Origin: Polyodon spathula
Lineage: Eukaryota; Chordata; Actinopteri; Acipenseriformes; Polyodontidae
NCBI RefSeq assembly: GCF_017654505.1
Contig: NC_054534.1
Span: 27,583,689-27,647,688, forward strand
Direction of reading: 5' to 3'
DNA: 64,000 nt
This document shows positions 1 to 11,100 of the stretch, one piece after another; within the stretch, counting starts at the first letter, position 1, and every line of letters begins with the position of its first letter. A program made the translations under genes and the position numbers. Under the pieces are notes generated by a model. It searched no databases. It saw nothing but the letters and a program-made list of their open reading frames with translations, and was not told the DNA's origin.

Positions 1-2047
1 GTGACATGTCCAGGGGGCAACAGCAATAAATGTCACAACAATCATAAGTAAACTTCAGTGCACAACATTACACATTACAGTTGCATAATAAATCATTCAA
101 CTCCCAGGAATTTCTTCATTTGAAGCAATGAATCAGTTATATAAATTGGTGTTGGAAGGGTTAAGCTTTGTTTTGCTGTTTCAGGGGTGGAAGTAAGACT
201 CTCATTGCATAGCAGATTAATCCATTCCCAGTTTTACACAACTGAGCTTGTTACCTATACACTGTGGCTAATGAACCTGAAATGGATGAAACTGCTATAT
301 AAAAAGTCTTATTTCCATCACTTTTGTTAGTTTTAATATCAGAATCTGTAGAAATCCCAGCACACTAGATTCTTCACAAAAAATAGGATGCTATTCAGTG
401 CTTTTACACAGTGAGTTACAATAATTCCTGGAAAGCCATCTCCAGTGCTAACAGGCTGAAATGTTGGTTGAGTAGCTCCATTGAAACAGCCAGAGAATAA
501 ACTAGATACTAGATAACAAAGTTGTTTGCCTGTCTTGTCAGTTTAGAACATGAAGCATTTATCATATTTCAATCTCTGTACATTTAACACCCCCTAAGAA
601 ATTAGAACTACTAATGAGGACAGAGTGAATAGGTTTGATAAGTGTGTGGAGGGCAGTGGATACTTGTGGTGATTGCAAATCATTACAGTTCTTGTGGTAC
701 AGACACTCTGTGTTTAAAATGGATCCCTGTCAGATTCTTTTTAATATCTCTGATAAAGAATTACAGTAACTGTCAGTTGTTTTGGGATATATTTACAATT
801 AGAAAATCTGCCATGTATGTGATCGACGTGTCATGTGATCCACTAGACCTATAGGAGTTGTTTGCAGTTGTTCAGCAACACTCCTGAGAAAGCAGAAGGA
901 TGTTGCTGCATTGACCAGTGTGTACCAGGCGTTCCTAGAATGTCAAAATCTGTAGAAAACCACCAACGGAAAAAACACCTGTGTGTGCACTGTGTTGTGC
1001 CAAGCAACAGACGTGCTGCAGGGTCCTGAATGACACTTGTTTCCAATTGAACAGTGTGCCTGGGGAACTATGTCGACCTACCCACTGTTAAGCTATTCCC
1101 GTGAACTTTTATTGTGGCCACTGTAGGCAGTACAGGTTTAGAAAAGCACAGCATGAAGTATTTCTTTGTCACTGCTTGGCATTGCATTGGTTTTCCAGCA
1201 TCAGTGCATGAGGAAGACAAGTCGCCATTTAGCCCAGGGGATGAAACCCCCATTGTTCAGAAATTTAAGCCATGTCAGACTAGTAGATCTCTTATTAAAA
1301 TCAGAAATGTGCGGGTCCCCAAGTAGATCATCTGGTAAAGTACAGCTACATGGCGTGCAGGGTGAATCATACAGCCGACCCTATTGGCCAGGCATATGGC
1401 GAATTCATCTGCAGGACTGGCCTTTGTCCTCCAAAGACCGGTAGCTTGCTGACATCCACTCTCGAGTTCGTGGGTGTAAAAGACAGCTTGGCTGTGGGAA
1501 TAGGAGGATGCCCACTAAAATCTTCTGTTCTCCTGAGCTGTGTGGGGAATTACTGCGGTGAGTGAACATAATTGAATATTCTAAACTAGGGACAAAATCA
1601 GTGGTAAAATAACTGGACACAAAAAAAAATCTAAAACTGTTATGCAAGTAAGTATAGTGTAACCCAGAGCACCTGGGTCACCCCTTAGATTTGCTTTTCC
1701 AGAATTCTTGTTGAACATTCTGTACTCCTGTGATCGTTACCAAAATTCATGGGGGGTGCTGGGGGGTTGAAAGCTGTCTCTTCATCCGGAGGCTAATGCT
1801 CCAGGAACATCTGCACATAAACCTAATCCTCAACCATAAATCATCATTTAACCCCTGACCTGTAACTTAATACAAAATCATCAGATTGGGAAATTATTAT
1901 TCAGACCCCCAGCGGGACAATTCAAATAATACTTTTCATACAACAGATCCTACTCAAAGTAGCTGATGAATCGACAACCTGCATTTGTTTTAAGACTACA
2001 ATTATTAATTGGCTTTTTTATCTGTTTATATTTGTTTTTATTTTCAG
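1..2047 (+). other. Intron (3' part) of the il31ra-like gene
   Basis: This is non-coding sequence upstream of the terminal exon at 2048. It ends with a strong polypyrimidine tract and TTTTCAG at 2041-2047. I searched it for a Box1-type exon of a cytokine receptor and saw none, so the preceding exon must lie outside the window. A STAT-type palindrome TTCCTGGAA occurs at 425-433; such sites are common by chance. The block at 890-1660 is listed separately. Confidence 0.5.
890..1660. other. GC-richer block of unknown identity in the intron
   Basis: This block is visibly richer in G, C and CpG than the AT-rich intron around it. It contains short overlapping open frames on both strands (70-92 codons), none of which matches a protein family I recognise. 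The stretch at about 1405-1560 has the look of a dispersed repeat consensus, but I see no terminal repeats or target duplication. It could be an old SINE/LINE fragment or a retroposed RNA copy. Confidence 0.3.
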
Positions 2048-2560
2048 AATATACTGGAATGGACAGTACTGACTCCAGATGATGGTTCTTCCGTTTGTGA
2101 TGTACATTTTAGTGATAGCATTAATTCAGATCATTTGTATTCCTCTTCAGAAAAACAGCTTCTTGATTCATATATTACAGAATCGCCTGTGCCTGGCACT
2201 GGAGAAGACATAGACCAGCATTCTGCTAACAGTAATAATTTTCTGCAATTCTTTTCTAACACTGAGTATATATCCATGGTTCAGACTACTGAGTTTTTAG
2301 CTTCCAAAGACAGTTTGGATGTAACTATGAGTCCAACAGCGACAGAAACCACAGGACTGAAGCAGGCTGCTGGTCAACTGCATGTCACACAAACCAGGCT
2401 TGACCTACTGTGTAACACCATAGCAACAAGTGGAGAGGAAATGCCCCCTTCTCAGGAACTTGAAAGCTCCCAGCCATATGTTAAAGAATATGAGGTAACA
2501 GCCACAAATTCAGCTTTTCAGAATAGCACTGACTTCCCATATACCTGGTTACCCATGTAG
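2048..2560 (+). CDS. il31ra: Terminal coding exon of a gp130-family cytokine receptor, probably IL-31 receptor A-like (partial)
   Basis: The exon opens in phase 0 directly after a polypyrimidine tract and CAG, and encodes 170 residues ending in a TAG stop at 2558-2560. It would be the cytoplasmic tail of a type I membrane receptor. The start NILEWTVLTPDDG resembles the start of the last human IL31RA exon (ILKPCSTPSDK), and QPYVKEYEVTATNSAF near the C-terminus resembles the human STAT-docking stretch around PYLKNS. There are six tyrosines and no YxxQ motif. The best support is position: human IL31RA lies just upstream of, and convergent with, IL6ST, as here. The tail evolves fast, so another gp130-like receptor is possible. 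Earlier exons are outside the window. Confidence 0.6.
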   Translation, partial: NILEWTVLTPDDGSSVCDVHFSDSINSDHLYSSSEKQLLDSYITESPVPGTGEDIDQHSANSNNFLQFFSNTEYISMVQTTEFLASKDSLDVTMSPTATETTGLKQAAGQLHVTQTRLDLLCNTIATSGEEMPPSQELESSQPYVKEYEVTATNSAFQNSTDFPYTWLPM

Positions 2561-2687
2561 AAACTTTTCACATTCTAATCATTTTTACCACTCATTTAGT
2601 TTAAACACGTATTAACAAATGCATTAGCGGTACTTCACCACCAAGAAAAATTAGGTAGTATTGGTTTGCTGGATCATCTTTCAAATG

Positions 2688-2846
2688 AATAAAACATAAT
2701 GCTATTGTGCGTAATGCACAAGAGTTAAATTAGACATAGTTGTAATTGATGAAACAAGCATGTTGGGTTTATATCAAATTAACTCTTTGGACTAGTTTCA
2801 TAACATTTACATTTGTATTTATTTATTTCTAAAAGGAATAAATAAA
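2688..2846 (+). terminator. Candidate polyadenylation signals of the il31ra-like gene
   Basis: AATAAA hexamers occur at 2688-2693 and as an overlapping pair at 2837-2846, 128-286 bases after the stop codon. Another lies at 3302-3307, beyond a repeat. Any of these could end the transcript; without cDNA the one used is unknown. Confidence 0.45.
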
Positions 2847-2884
2847 GCAAACCTGATACTGATGCACTGCAATCAGAACGATAA

Positions 2885-3230
2885 CACTATGTAACACAAT
2901 TTTTGTTCCTGGGTAGTAAGTGTTATTTCCTAATTGCTTATGCCTCAAAAGTATAGAAAATGGCTATTATTCCCCACAAACTTTGCTTTTGTGACCAGGA
3001 CAGGTACATTTCAGAATATCACTATTTCCAATGAGAAAATGGGCGAATGTGTGTCTTTTCGTTCACATAGTCAGAAAAAAACAACATATGAATCCAAATT
3101 AACATGTATTTATACTAAAGTAATACAAAAATGACTACAAAAGATTTAGAAGTGAGTAGTTTTTTGAGATTTACGATTATACTGTAAATTTACAGTATAA
3201 TGGTAAATCGTGCACTGTGAGTAAATGGAC
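2885..3230. repeat. Partial copy of a palindromic MITE (same family as 16946-17525)
   Basis: The sequence from CACTATGTAACAC onward is a near copy of the left arm of the 580-bp foldback element at 16946-17525, with only scattered substitutions over about 290 bases. Here only one arm plus the centre is present. It ends in a short inverted repeat around TGTAAATTTACA (near 3183-3195), and the second arm is missing. The copy sits just behind the il31ra-like coding end and may form part of its 3' UTR. The short open frame inside it is not a gene. Confidence 0.75.
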
Positions 3231-4189
3231 ATCACCAGATTAGCAAATTAAAAGCACTAACAGAATTTTGTTACAATTGGTTCACTGTGTAAATGTATAA
3301 AAATAAAGATTTCATTGTACACTTGCTTGTGGTTAATCGTGATTTAATGTTACATACATCACAATAGTCCCTGGTGAATTCTTACAATGCTAAATATGCA
3401 ATGCTGAGTAACTATTTTTTGTGTCCTGACACTGTTTAATATGTTACAGTATTTTATGATAGAGATAATAAATGGAACCTAGTAAGCAGCAAGGACAAGT
3501 TAAAAATGAGAGGAGGACATTCTGTCTGATGATGCTCATCCAGTTCCTGATAGCTAGTTGGCTGTCAGAACTGCATCCAGACGGCTTTTGAATAATCCCA
3601 ACCCATCAGCAGCAACAGCATCATTACACACTTTTTTTGATGATAAATAGGTTTGGTTTCCTCAGCCTTGCCTCACTACTCATATCCTTTACTCATAGGA
3701 TGAGTGAAAGTGGTATTCTCTAAATTCTTAATATCAATCACAACCTCCACAGATTTATTTTGTACAGTTTTTACCATCTTTTTAAATTGCCCCAGCACAC
3801 ATCGTCTAGAAGATACAGACAGGAGCATTCCATGACTGACATTCATAATACTGTAGTTTCTTGGATCAGACAACAGTTTGCTTTAATAAGTAGATCACCA
3901 TGGCAATTTACAGATCAATTCTTTCCACTATTTTTCTGTTGCTGGGCATTAAAAAAAACAAAACAAAAAAAACAATAATGTTGACAATTATTAAAAGACA
4001 AATGCTGGATATAGCTGATATCATTGGTTATTTTACAGTATTTATTGAGTACATTTTTTGTTAAAACAGGTTTCAGGTTAATATCATTTTGTTAAAAAAA
4101 ATTAAAAGTTCTATTAACAATACTATGAACATGCACTATCTGTGTATTGTTTAATATGCCTTGGCAAGCCAGGAGCTATGTGAAAATAA

Positions 4190-4252
4190 AAGAATATTAC
4201 AGGTTTAAACTTAGAATATTACAGGTTTAAACTTAGAATATTACAGGTTTGT
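4190..4252. repeat. Tandem triplication of a ~22-bp unit
   Basis: The unit AGAATATTACAGGTTTAAACTT occurs twice in full and a third time in part, head to tail. It lies in the intergenic region between the convergent receptor genes. Confidence 0.8.
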
Positions 4253-4326
4253 CGTTTAAAACAGTAAGATTCAGTGGAGGCTCTGTAGAGGAGGCAAGGG
4301 AGACAGAGACAGAGCATCCTCAACTT

Positions 4327-4334
4327 CTCAAAGG

Positions 4335-4367
<33 letters not shown>

Positions 4368-4411
4368 TATATCATATATATAATATATATATATAGATTA
4401 TCATATATATA

Positions 4412-4449
<38 letters not shown>

Positions 4450-4453
4450 TGTG
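4327..4453. repeat. Poly(A) plus imperfect (AT)n microsatellite
   Basis: An A-run of about 18 is followed by interrupted AT dinucleotide repeats that can fold on themselves. Confidence 0.9.
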
Positions 4454-4532
4454 GAGTTAAATAAAATTTTATTAATAAAATTGTATACAATTTAAGAATT
4501 ATTATTATATATTTTTAACCTAAACTCTAGAT

Positions 4533-4725
4533 CAGGGGTGCCCCAATCCTGGTCCTAGAGGATCAGTGTCCCTCCTGGTTTTTGTTCCAACTGTCCCCTA
4601 AATTGCTTAATTGGACCAATTAAGCTTCTAAAGTGCTTGACTGGTCCAATTAAGTAATTTAGGAGACCGTTAGAACAAAAGCCAGGAGGACATCGGCCCT
4701 CCAGGACCAGGATTGGGCACCCCTG
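4533..4725. mobile_element. hAT-type MITE, palindromic, with perfect 8-bp target duplication
   Basis: A 193-bp element begins CAGGGGTG and ends CACCCCTG. The two halves are largely reverse complements of each other. It is flanked on both sides by the identical octamer CTCTAGAT (4525-4532 and 4726-4733), an 8-bp duplication close to the hAT preference nTCTAGAn. It has no coding capacity and would have been moved by a hAT transposase in trans. The perfect duplication suggests a fairly recent insertion. Relatives lie at 11460-11662 and 24275-24465. Confidence 0.9.
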
Positions 4726-6841
4726 CTCTAGATACAACATTCCTAAATTAACAGCAATGCTTGCTGCTGAGAAACACATGCTACAGTACTAGCAGTGGCA
4801 GATGGTGTTTTGGTCTTGGATTATTTTTATTTATTTTTTTTTTTAAAGGGAGGCAAAACTCCCTTCTCCCATTAAACACAGTGTTAGCAGTTGCAGATAG
4901 CGTGATCTGAGCACAGGTTTTAACTGGAGGAGAGACCCACATCCTTCTACCCCCTTCTAAAGCGCTGCTGTAAGCAGTTGTATTATGTGCAGTTAATGGA
5001 CTGAGGACTGAAATTGCTATGTTTCATTTTGCATAGCATCAGTGGTAAGAAACACATTATAGGTTATTGTTGTTATATTTTGGTGTTTGTCTTGTGAAGG
5101 GGTGAAATGTGAAATGCAGGATAACGCAGTTGATCGGCTGATTAAGACCCCGTATACCACGCTAGATTATACTGAAAAACTCAAGATCTGAAGGGAAGCC
5201 ATACATTAACCAACAATTGAAATTGCTAATAAGAACAGGTCATTTCATTTGCAGTAGAGCATTACGCTTGAGATTACATATTTGAAGGGAAAATGTGAAA
5301 CTTTAATTGTCACGCATACTATAGCTATACATACAAAAAAAAAAAAAAATGTTGCTGGTTGTTGCTATGGTAATTTAAGATGAGACGCAACATACTGTGT
5401 TTTTTTTCCCCACGGTAAGCAAAGTTACCTCACTAATACAGTAACAGCCTTTCAGAATGTCAAAAAATACTTTTACAACTGGAAAATCCTCAGCTAAAAG
5501 GCTTAGAAAATAAACTCTAGCTCTTGTAAGTCAGTCAGTTAGTTCCCTGTTGTAGGTATTTTTTTGTTTTTTTTGTGTTTTACTGTAATGACTGATGACT
5601 AACACAGAGAAACAAAATACAATGGTTTGTTTTGTTGGAGTGGAAATTTTCTTTTTTTTTTTTAAACTTATACAACCTATTTTTAAAGTTAACAATACTA
5701 TTTTTTCAATACAAGTCAATAAAAAGTGATTCTTGCTCCAACACGAACACAAACCGAATGAAAAGTCCTGGACTATATTTACATTTTTGTGTTGTTCGCT
5801 GCACCTGCGGTGTACATAAGTTCATTTACATCAAACCTACTTACATTTTTTAAAAACTGAAGTCACAAAATTCTGACAGTGCCCAAACTTATTTATCAAC
5901 CTGTTTTTGCTTTAATTCACTGTCAATGTTAATTTGTGATGTTAAAGCTGACAATCATGTTAAAAATCATATTTAAAATCCCCATTTCTGTAATGCTAAT
6001 AATACTGAATACTAAAAGAAACAACTTTGTTTAAATGTTCAATATTATTGTAAATGTTATCCCTTTAAAAGAGATTCTAAAATTAGATACATTGCACAAT
6101 CTGTGAAAAAAAAGTTTTAAAATCCCCCCCAGTGCTTGTGTACCAGCCGCCACTGGTAAGATTAGTGTTGGCGCAACGCCTAAAAGCTGTGAGTGAAGCA
6201 TTTTACATTAAAATTTGAAAATATACATAAAGACAACATAAAACTGGTCAATATTTTGAGGCTGATCAAAATAGCTTACAATACAATCAGTTCACTCCTA
6301 TTACAGGCTACCCATAAAACACTTCAATGTTCATTGTCAGTTAGAACAAAATTCTTACTGTCGGTGTGATCCAGTGAATATCTATATAGCTCTATATAGC
6401 TTTCCCCACCTACTCAGTTTTTCTTAATAAGCTCAAAGCTAAAAATATACTGTAAATATACTGTAAATGTTGGATAACCAAGAACAAAAAAGTTAGTTAT
6501 TTTTTGTTTTTATAATTGCAGTTTTGTTGGGCTTATAGGTGCCCTGGCCATTAACAAAGAACAAGTGTTACCTATTGATTTTCTAGCACATCCCCTAATA
6601 TGTTTATGTAACATACTGTAAAAAGTGGCCTTATTGGGATCCACTCCTTATTTAGATCTATTGAATGGAACCTGATGTCAAATTCTGAACACTGTTTCCA
6701 TCAATGCACCAGTACAGTCCTATTGGTTTATATGCAAAGCCCCCTGCCACCCCAAGGGTTCATTTAGCTTTTTTTCTGTGTGTTTTGTTTCTTAAACAGA
6801 GGCACTCCGGACTAGATAAAAGAAACAATGGCCTTTTTTTT

Positions 6842-7507
6842 TCACTGTGCCCTGTAACCATTCTGCTGTGGCACGTAGCTTTTTGTCTCGTTTCTTTCCA
6901 GGCTGGCGTTAATACCATTCCTGGGGACAGTTTGTCTTTCACTGTCAGGCTGTGAAGAACCTGTAGCCGCAGAGTCCTGCAGAGTTACCTCATCGACTGG
7001 GCAAAACCCCAAAGAATCACAGCTTGGGTCTGCATCTTCATTTATCATTCTGGGTCTTTTGAAGTACAGTCTGCTAGGACGCCTCACCACTTGCTCTCTG
7101 TTTTGTGGCTGTCCTCTACTAAAACCGTTTAAGTTTCCATACAGGTGCTGATCTTCCGGCCTTTCCTCGCAGTCGAGCAGTGGCTGGGTCGACTCTGATC
7201 TTGCGAACACGGGTGCCGATGGTAACTGTCCCCTGTAGCCAGTCGCCACCACTGAGGAATACTGCACCGTGCTGGAAGTGGTTTGTGCCGAATCAGCCTC
7301 GTCGCTGTCCGAGACGCTCTGTCGGGGTGATGACATGCACGAAGAGCCTCCAATCCCACTGCTGTGCTCCTCCGATGTATACTTTCCCTTCTTCAGGGAA
7401 TCTGATGCCTTGTTGTAATCGTCAATGTTGTCATTTTCTATATTTATTACACTGAAGTCAGTAATAATACCTTCTGGGCAAACCTGTTCTTTTGGACTAA
7501 AGTTATG
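6842..7507 (-). CDS. il6st: il6st terminal exon: cytoplasmic signalling tail
   Basis: It begins HNFSPKEQ after TTTCAG and ends with the TGA stop at 6842-6844. Visible motifs are the serine-rich [24 protein letters not shown] (Y765; SHP2/SOCS3 site, human Y759), YRGQ (Y773), the di-leucine endocytosis motif [18 protein letters not shown] (Y830; YFKQ in human), YVPQ (Y893) and C-terminal YRAQ (Y900). Three of the four YxxQ STAT3 sites aligned here are kept; the YFKR site has lost its glutamine. An extra tyrosine, YGNL, lies at 805. Confidence 0.97.
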   Translation of the reverse strand, partial: HNFSPKEQVCPEGIITDFSVINIENDNIDDYNKASDSLKKGKYTSEEHSSGIGGSSCMSSPRQSVSDSDEADSAQTTSSTVQYSSVVATGYRGQLPSAPVFARSESTQPLLDCEERPEDQHLYGNLNGFSRGQPQNREQVVRRPSRLYFKRPRMINEDADPSCDSLGFCPVDEVTLQDSAATGSSQPDSERQTVPRNGINASLERNETKSYVPQQNGYRAQ

Positions 7508-8081
7508 CTGAAAGGAAAAAAAAAAGTTTTCTACATTTATACAATGTTTTACATGGGTTGGAAAAGAAAAAGTCATAACACAATTAATCCTATTCAGCTA
7601 TCTTTCCCTTACTTAACTATGTATCTGGTTAGACCTGCATTTGCAGGTGTAAATGAACAGGACCACTCAAGTTCAAATTGTGAAACTATGCCGTGACAGG
7701 CAATGGGGCAGATCCCTACTGATCCATTTATTAACCCACTGAGTAATTCTCATCTACTCAATACCAGTAATCTGGGGGAAACATGACATGCAACTGCACT
7801 AGAACTTTGCAAAACAGGGTCCTTACTGAGGGTGAGACCCAGGGGACGTACAGTATGATAAGAATGGACAATAGGACTCTTGGAAAATACTGTGTTTAAA
7901 TAACATGACATACACCCTTTATTAAACTTTTTTACTTATTCAAACTGACTATTGATAACAACACATAAAAAAAACATTCTTTACCCGAATTGGACTATCA
8001 GGTGACCAGTTTGCAATACGACTGTTCCCAGGATCAGGCACCTGTGGCCAAATGTGTTTCTTAATCCTAAAAGAAAAGGGG

Positions 8082-8161
<80 letters not shown>

Positions 8162-11100
8162 AGATTAAATCAACTATATCAACTCATTATTCAGAAAATG
8201 TTCTTTATATTAATGGCTTCAAAATAAAACATATAAAATGGGAATGAAAAAATAGAAATTGGAAAAAAAATAAATCACATTTGAAAGTTATGGATGAGGT
8301 GAATTTAGATATGTTTTGAGGCTACTGAAACAAAATAGAAAGAACCAAAGGTGACCTATAGTAAGCTGCTTGAGTTAACACAAGAAGTGTCCATACAGTA
8401 TGTGCTGAATACCAAGGAACCTGCAAATTACAAATTACAAACTACTGGTATGAAACTACTGCCTATAATATTGGTATTTGATGTACAGGGTGCTACTGTA
8501 CCTTTCAGTTTACTACTTTGTGATGCTGCTGTGAAATTAAGCAATGCAACTTAATAAAACCAAACAGACAAGGTGATCATAGGACTACCACCCAACACGC
8601 AGAATGTAGCGTCGTTACAGGGATGCAAAAACACACCACGTTCTTCAAGACACACAGGACTGCAATGTCTGGACTTACAGGTCACGCTTGTTAAAGCAGA
8701 ACAGCATTGTCACCACAGCAATGATCAGGAAGCCCAAGCAAACTGGCACAACGATAGCTTCAATTTCCCCGGGTGCTAACAAAAAAAAAAAAAGCATTAT
8801 GTAGTCTGACATTAAAAGGGGGTTCTGTGCTTCCATAAATTTTAACATGACTTCCATAACTTTAACACTTCAGCCGTTTGGAGGGAAAATAATCTGTAGC
8901 AACCCACTTAATCGTTCATTTTCAGTACTGTCTGTTCAAGTTACCAATAACTGTAGTCCTGTCTTAATAGACTGGCCCTAAAAATCCCCCTGGCAGACAC
9001 ACACTAGTGTTTGAAACATTGGAGCATGCACACAGTTTGCTTTGATAATACAGTAGTCTCTGCGTATAGGAACACCACCTAAGAGAACACTCTTGTGGTG
9101 AAACTGATTTTTCCCATTGTAAATGCTCCACCTAAAGGAACAGGAACTTAAGATGAATTTGAAAAGGTTTTTTTTTGTATGTTTGTTTATTGTGTAGTCA
9201 TTGATTAACACACTGTGTAGAATCACTTACCGAACTTCAGAGTTGTAAATGTAAATTCAGATCCGTTTTTGCTCCCTGCATCAGTATTTGCACTTACGTG
9301 CACAGCATACATAGTACTAGTGCCGAGTGAAGTTAAAGTATATTGACGGTTTGTGTAATCAACTGTTATTGCTGAAAGAAAGAAAAGAAAATGATGAATT
9401 ACATGCAACCATACATGTTAACTATTTATTCCAACACACATTTTAAAAAAGAGCAGTTACTATCTACAGGGCTGGCATGAAAAAATGCAGTGCTCTACAT
9501 TGGCTGGATAAGCAACAGCAAATGCCACTTTATTCAAAACCTGTATACAAGTTATTATTGAAACGGTGATATTTCCACTTGCATGGATTAATAGCCAACA
9601 ATAGCTATCCTTGTAGGCTAACAGGTTATTATTAAATATTGCATTAACACTAGATATTAATCAAAGTGTAACTGCACATCAAGCAAAGGATCATGCTTAA
9701 ATTCTAAAATATTTCCCCAAGATCAGCCAAGCACTTTAATAACCCATTACCTGGTAGCAATCAGTGATTCATTTCTGATCTTCTGACAGCTCTGCATCAC
9801 AGCCCCACAAAATAAAAAATAATTTAAGAAGGAGCCATCTTCTTACTTACATGCTTCAACCCCACCTTCAGCCTGGTAAAATATTGTGTAATTTCTTATG
9901 AATCCATTTCGAGACATAAATGGAATCAAATTCCATTCCAACAAAGCTCCATTTCTTTCTTTTTTTCTTGTTCGAACAGTAGGACCAATTGTAGGAGCTA
10001 AACAAAAAAACAAAACATTAAGAAAAAATAACAAGCAAACAAACAACAAGGTTTAAAAGTGGCTTCATAAATCTTACATGTTATGCACTTTGATTCACTA
10101 TATAGGTCTCAAAACGTGTAGTTTTGAAAGAAACACCTTGCTGTCTAGAAAACATCCATGTGTAAAATAGAGAACACAAAAGAAAACAGATATAGGAAAT
10201 CAGCAGCCAGGATTCAGTAACCTAATGAACCAGGATTGTTCATTTTCCCTTATTAAAAATTGTCATAAAAATGCTCCTTTGAGTTAAAGGGACATGCAAT
10301 TTAAGAGTGAGGGGAAAATATAAACCAGCTATTTTCTGATCAGTAACAGAAGTTACAGTTTAGACTAATTATTTCTGGCGGTTTGTTAATTACACATTAA
10401 TCTAGCAAGTTAAGAGTAAAACATTTAATAAGATACTGGTATATACTGTACAGGGCACTTGAACACTTACATCCTTGTTCCAGATATTCTTCAACTGAAC
10501 GACAAGCACCAGGAAGTCCAGAATAAATCGGAAACACTGATATTTTGTAGCACTTCAGAGGTTTAATATCGCCTAAGGAAAAACACACATGGCATGTTAA
10601 GTGAAAAATAACTTTAACTGTGATATTTCACGTTTACTTTTTATTCCCCATCACTAAGCCAGCAAATGAACTTGAAGCATGAAAACAGGAATAAAGTATC
10701 AAACTGTGATGACTATTATTCACTAGTGATGTTAGTATTATTGCTAACACACCACTAGTGGACTGTAATATTAGGTCGGTGCTGGTTATTTGCAACTACA
10801 GGAGCATAGAAAATAATTGATCACAGAATTATATATAAAAAAAATATATCTGTACTTGGCTGTTGATTGAATCATTGAGTCCAACCTATCTTACCAACTT
10901 ACAGGCTTACAGTACACAAAAACAAAAACATTTTATATATCAAAGTTACAGAATATATTTATAATGCTCCACATTATGATTAAATGATGCAAAAGGCTCT
11001 CGCGGTCCTTGAAAATGTATTGACAAGCCTGTTACTAACACAGTCCTTTTTGTGGTTGATTATTTACCTTTTAGGACTGTATTAATAGACAATGCTGATA

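Larger units (their letters stand above)
3310..6841. other. Convergent intergenic region / 3' UTR of il6st
   Basis: This is the stretch between the two convergent genes. Its right part is presumably il6st 3' UTR, reading leftwards. The first clear AATAAA signals on the - strand (TTTATT on +) appear only near 4.81 kb, so a long 3' UTR of about 2 kb is possible, as is usual for gp130. It also holds a tandem triplication, an AT microsatellite and a hAT MITE, listed separately. I see no further coding exon. Confidence 0.4.
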
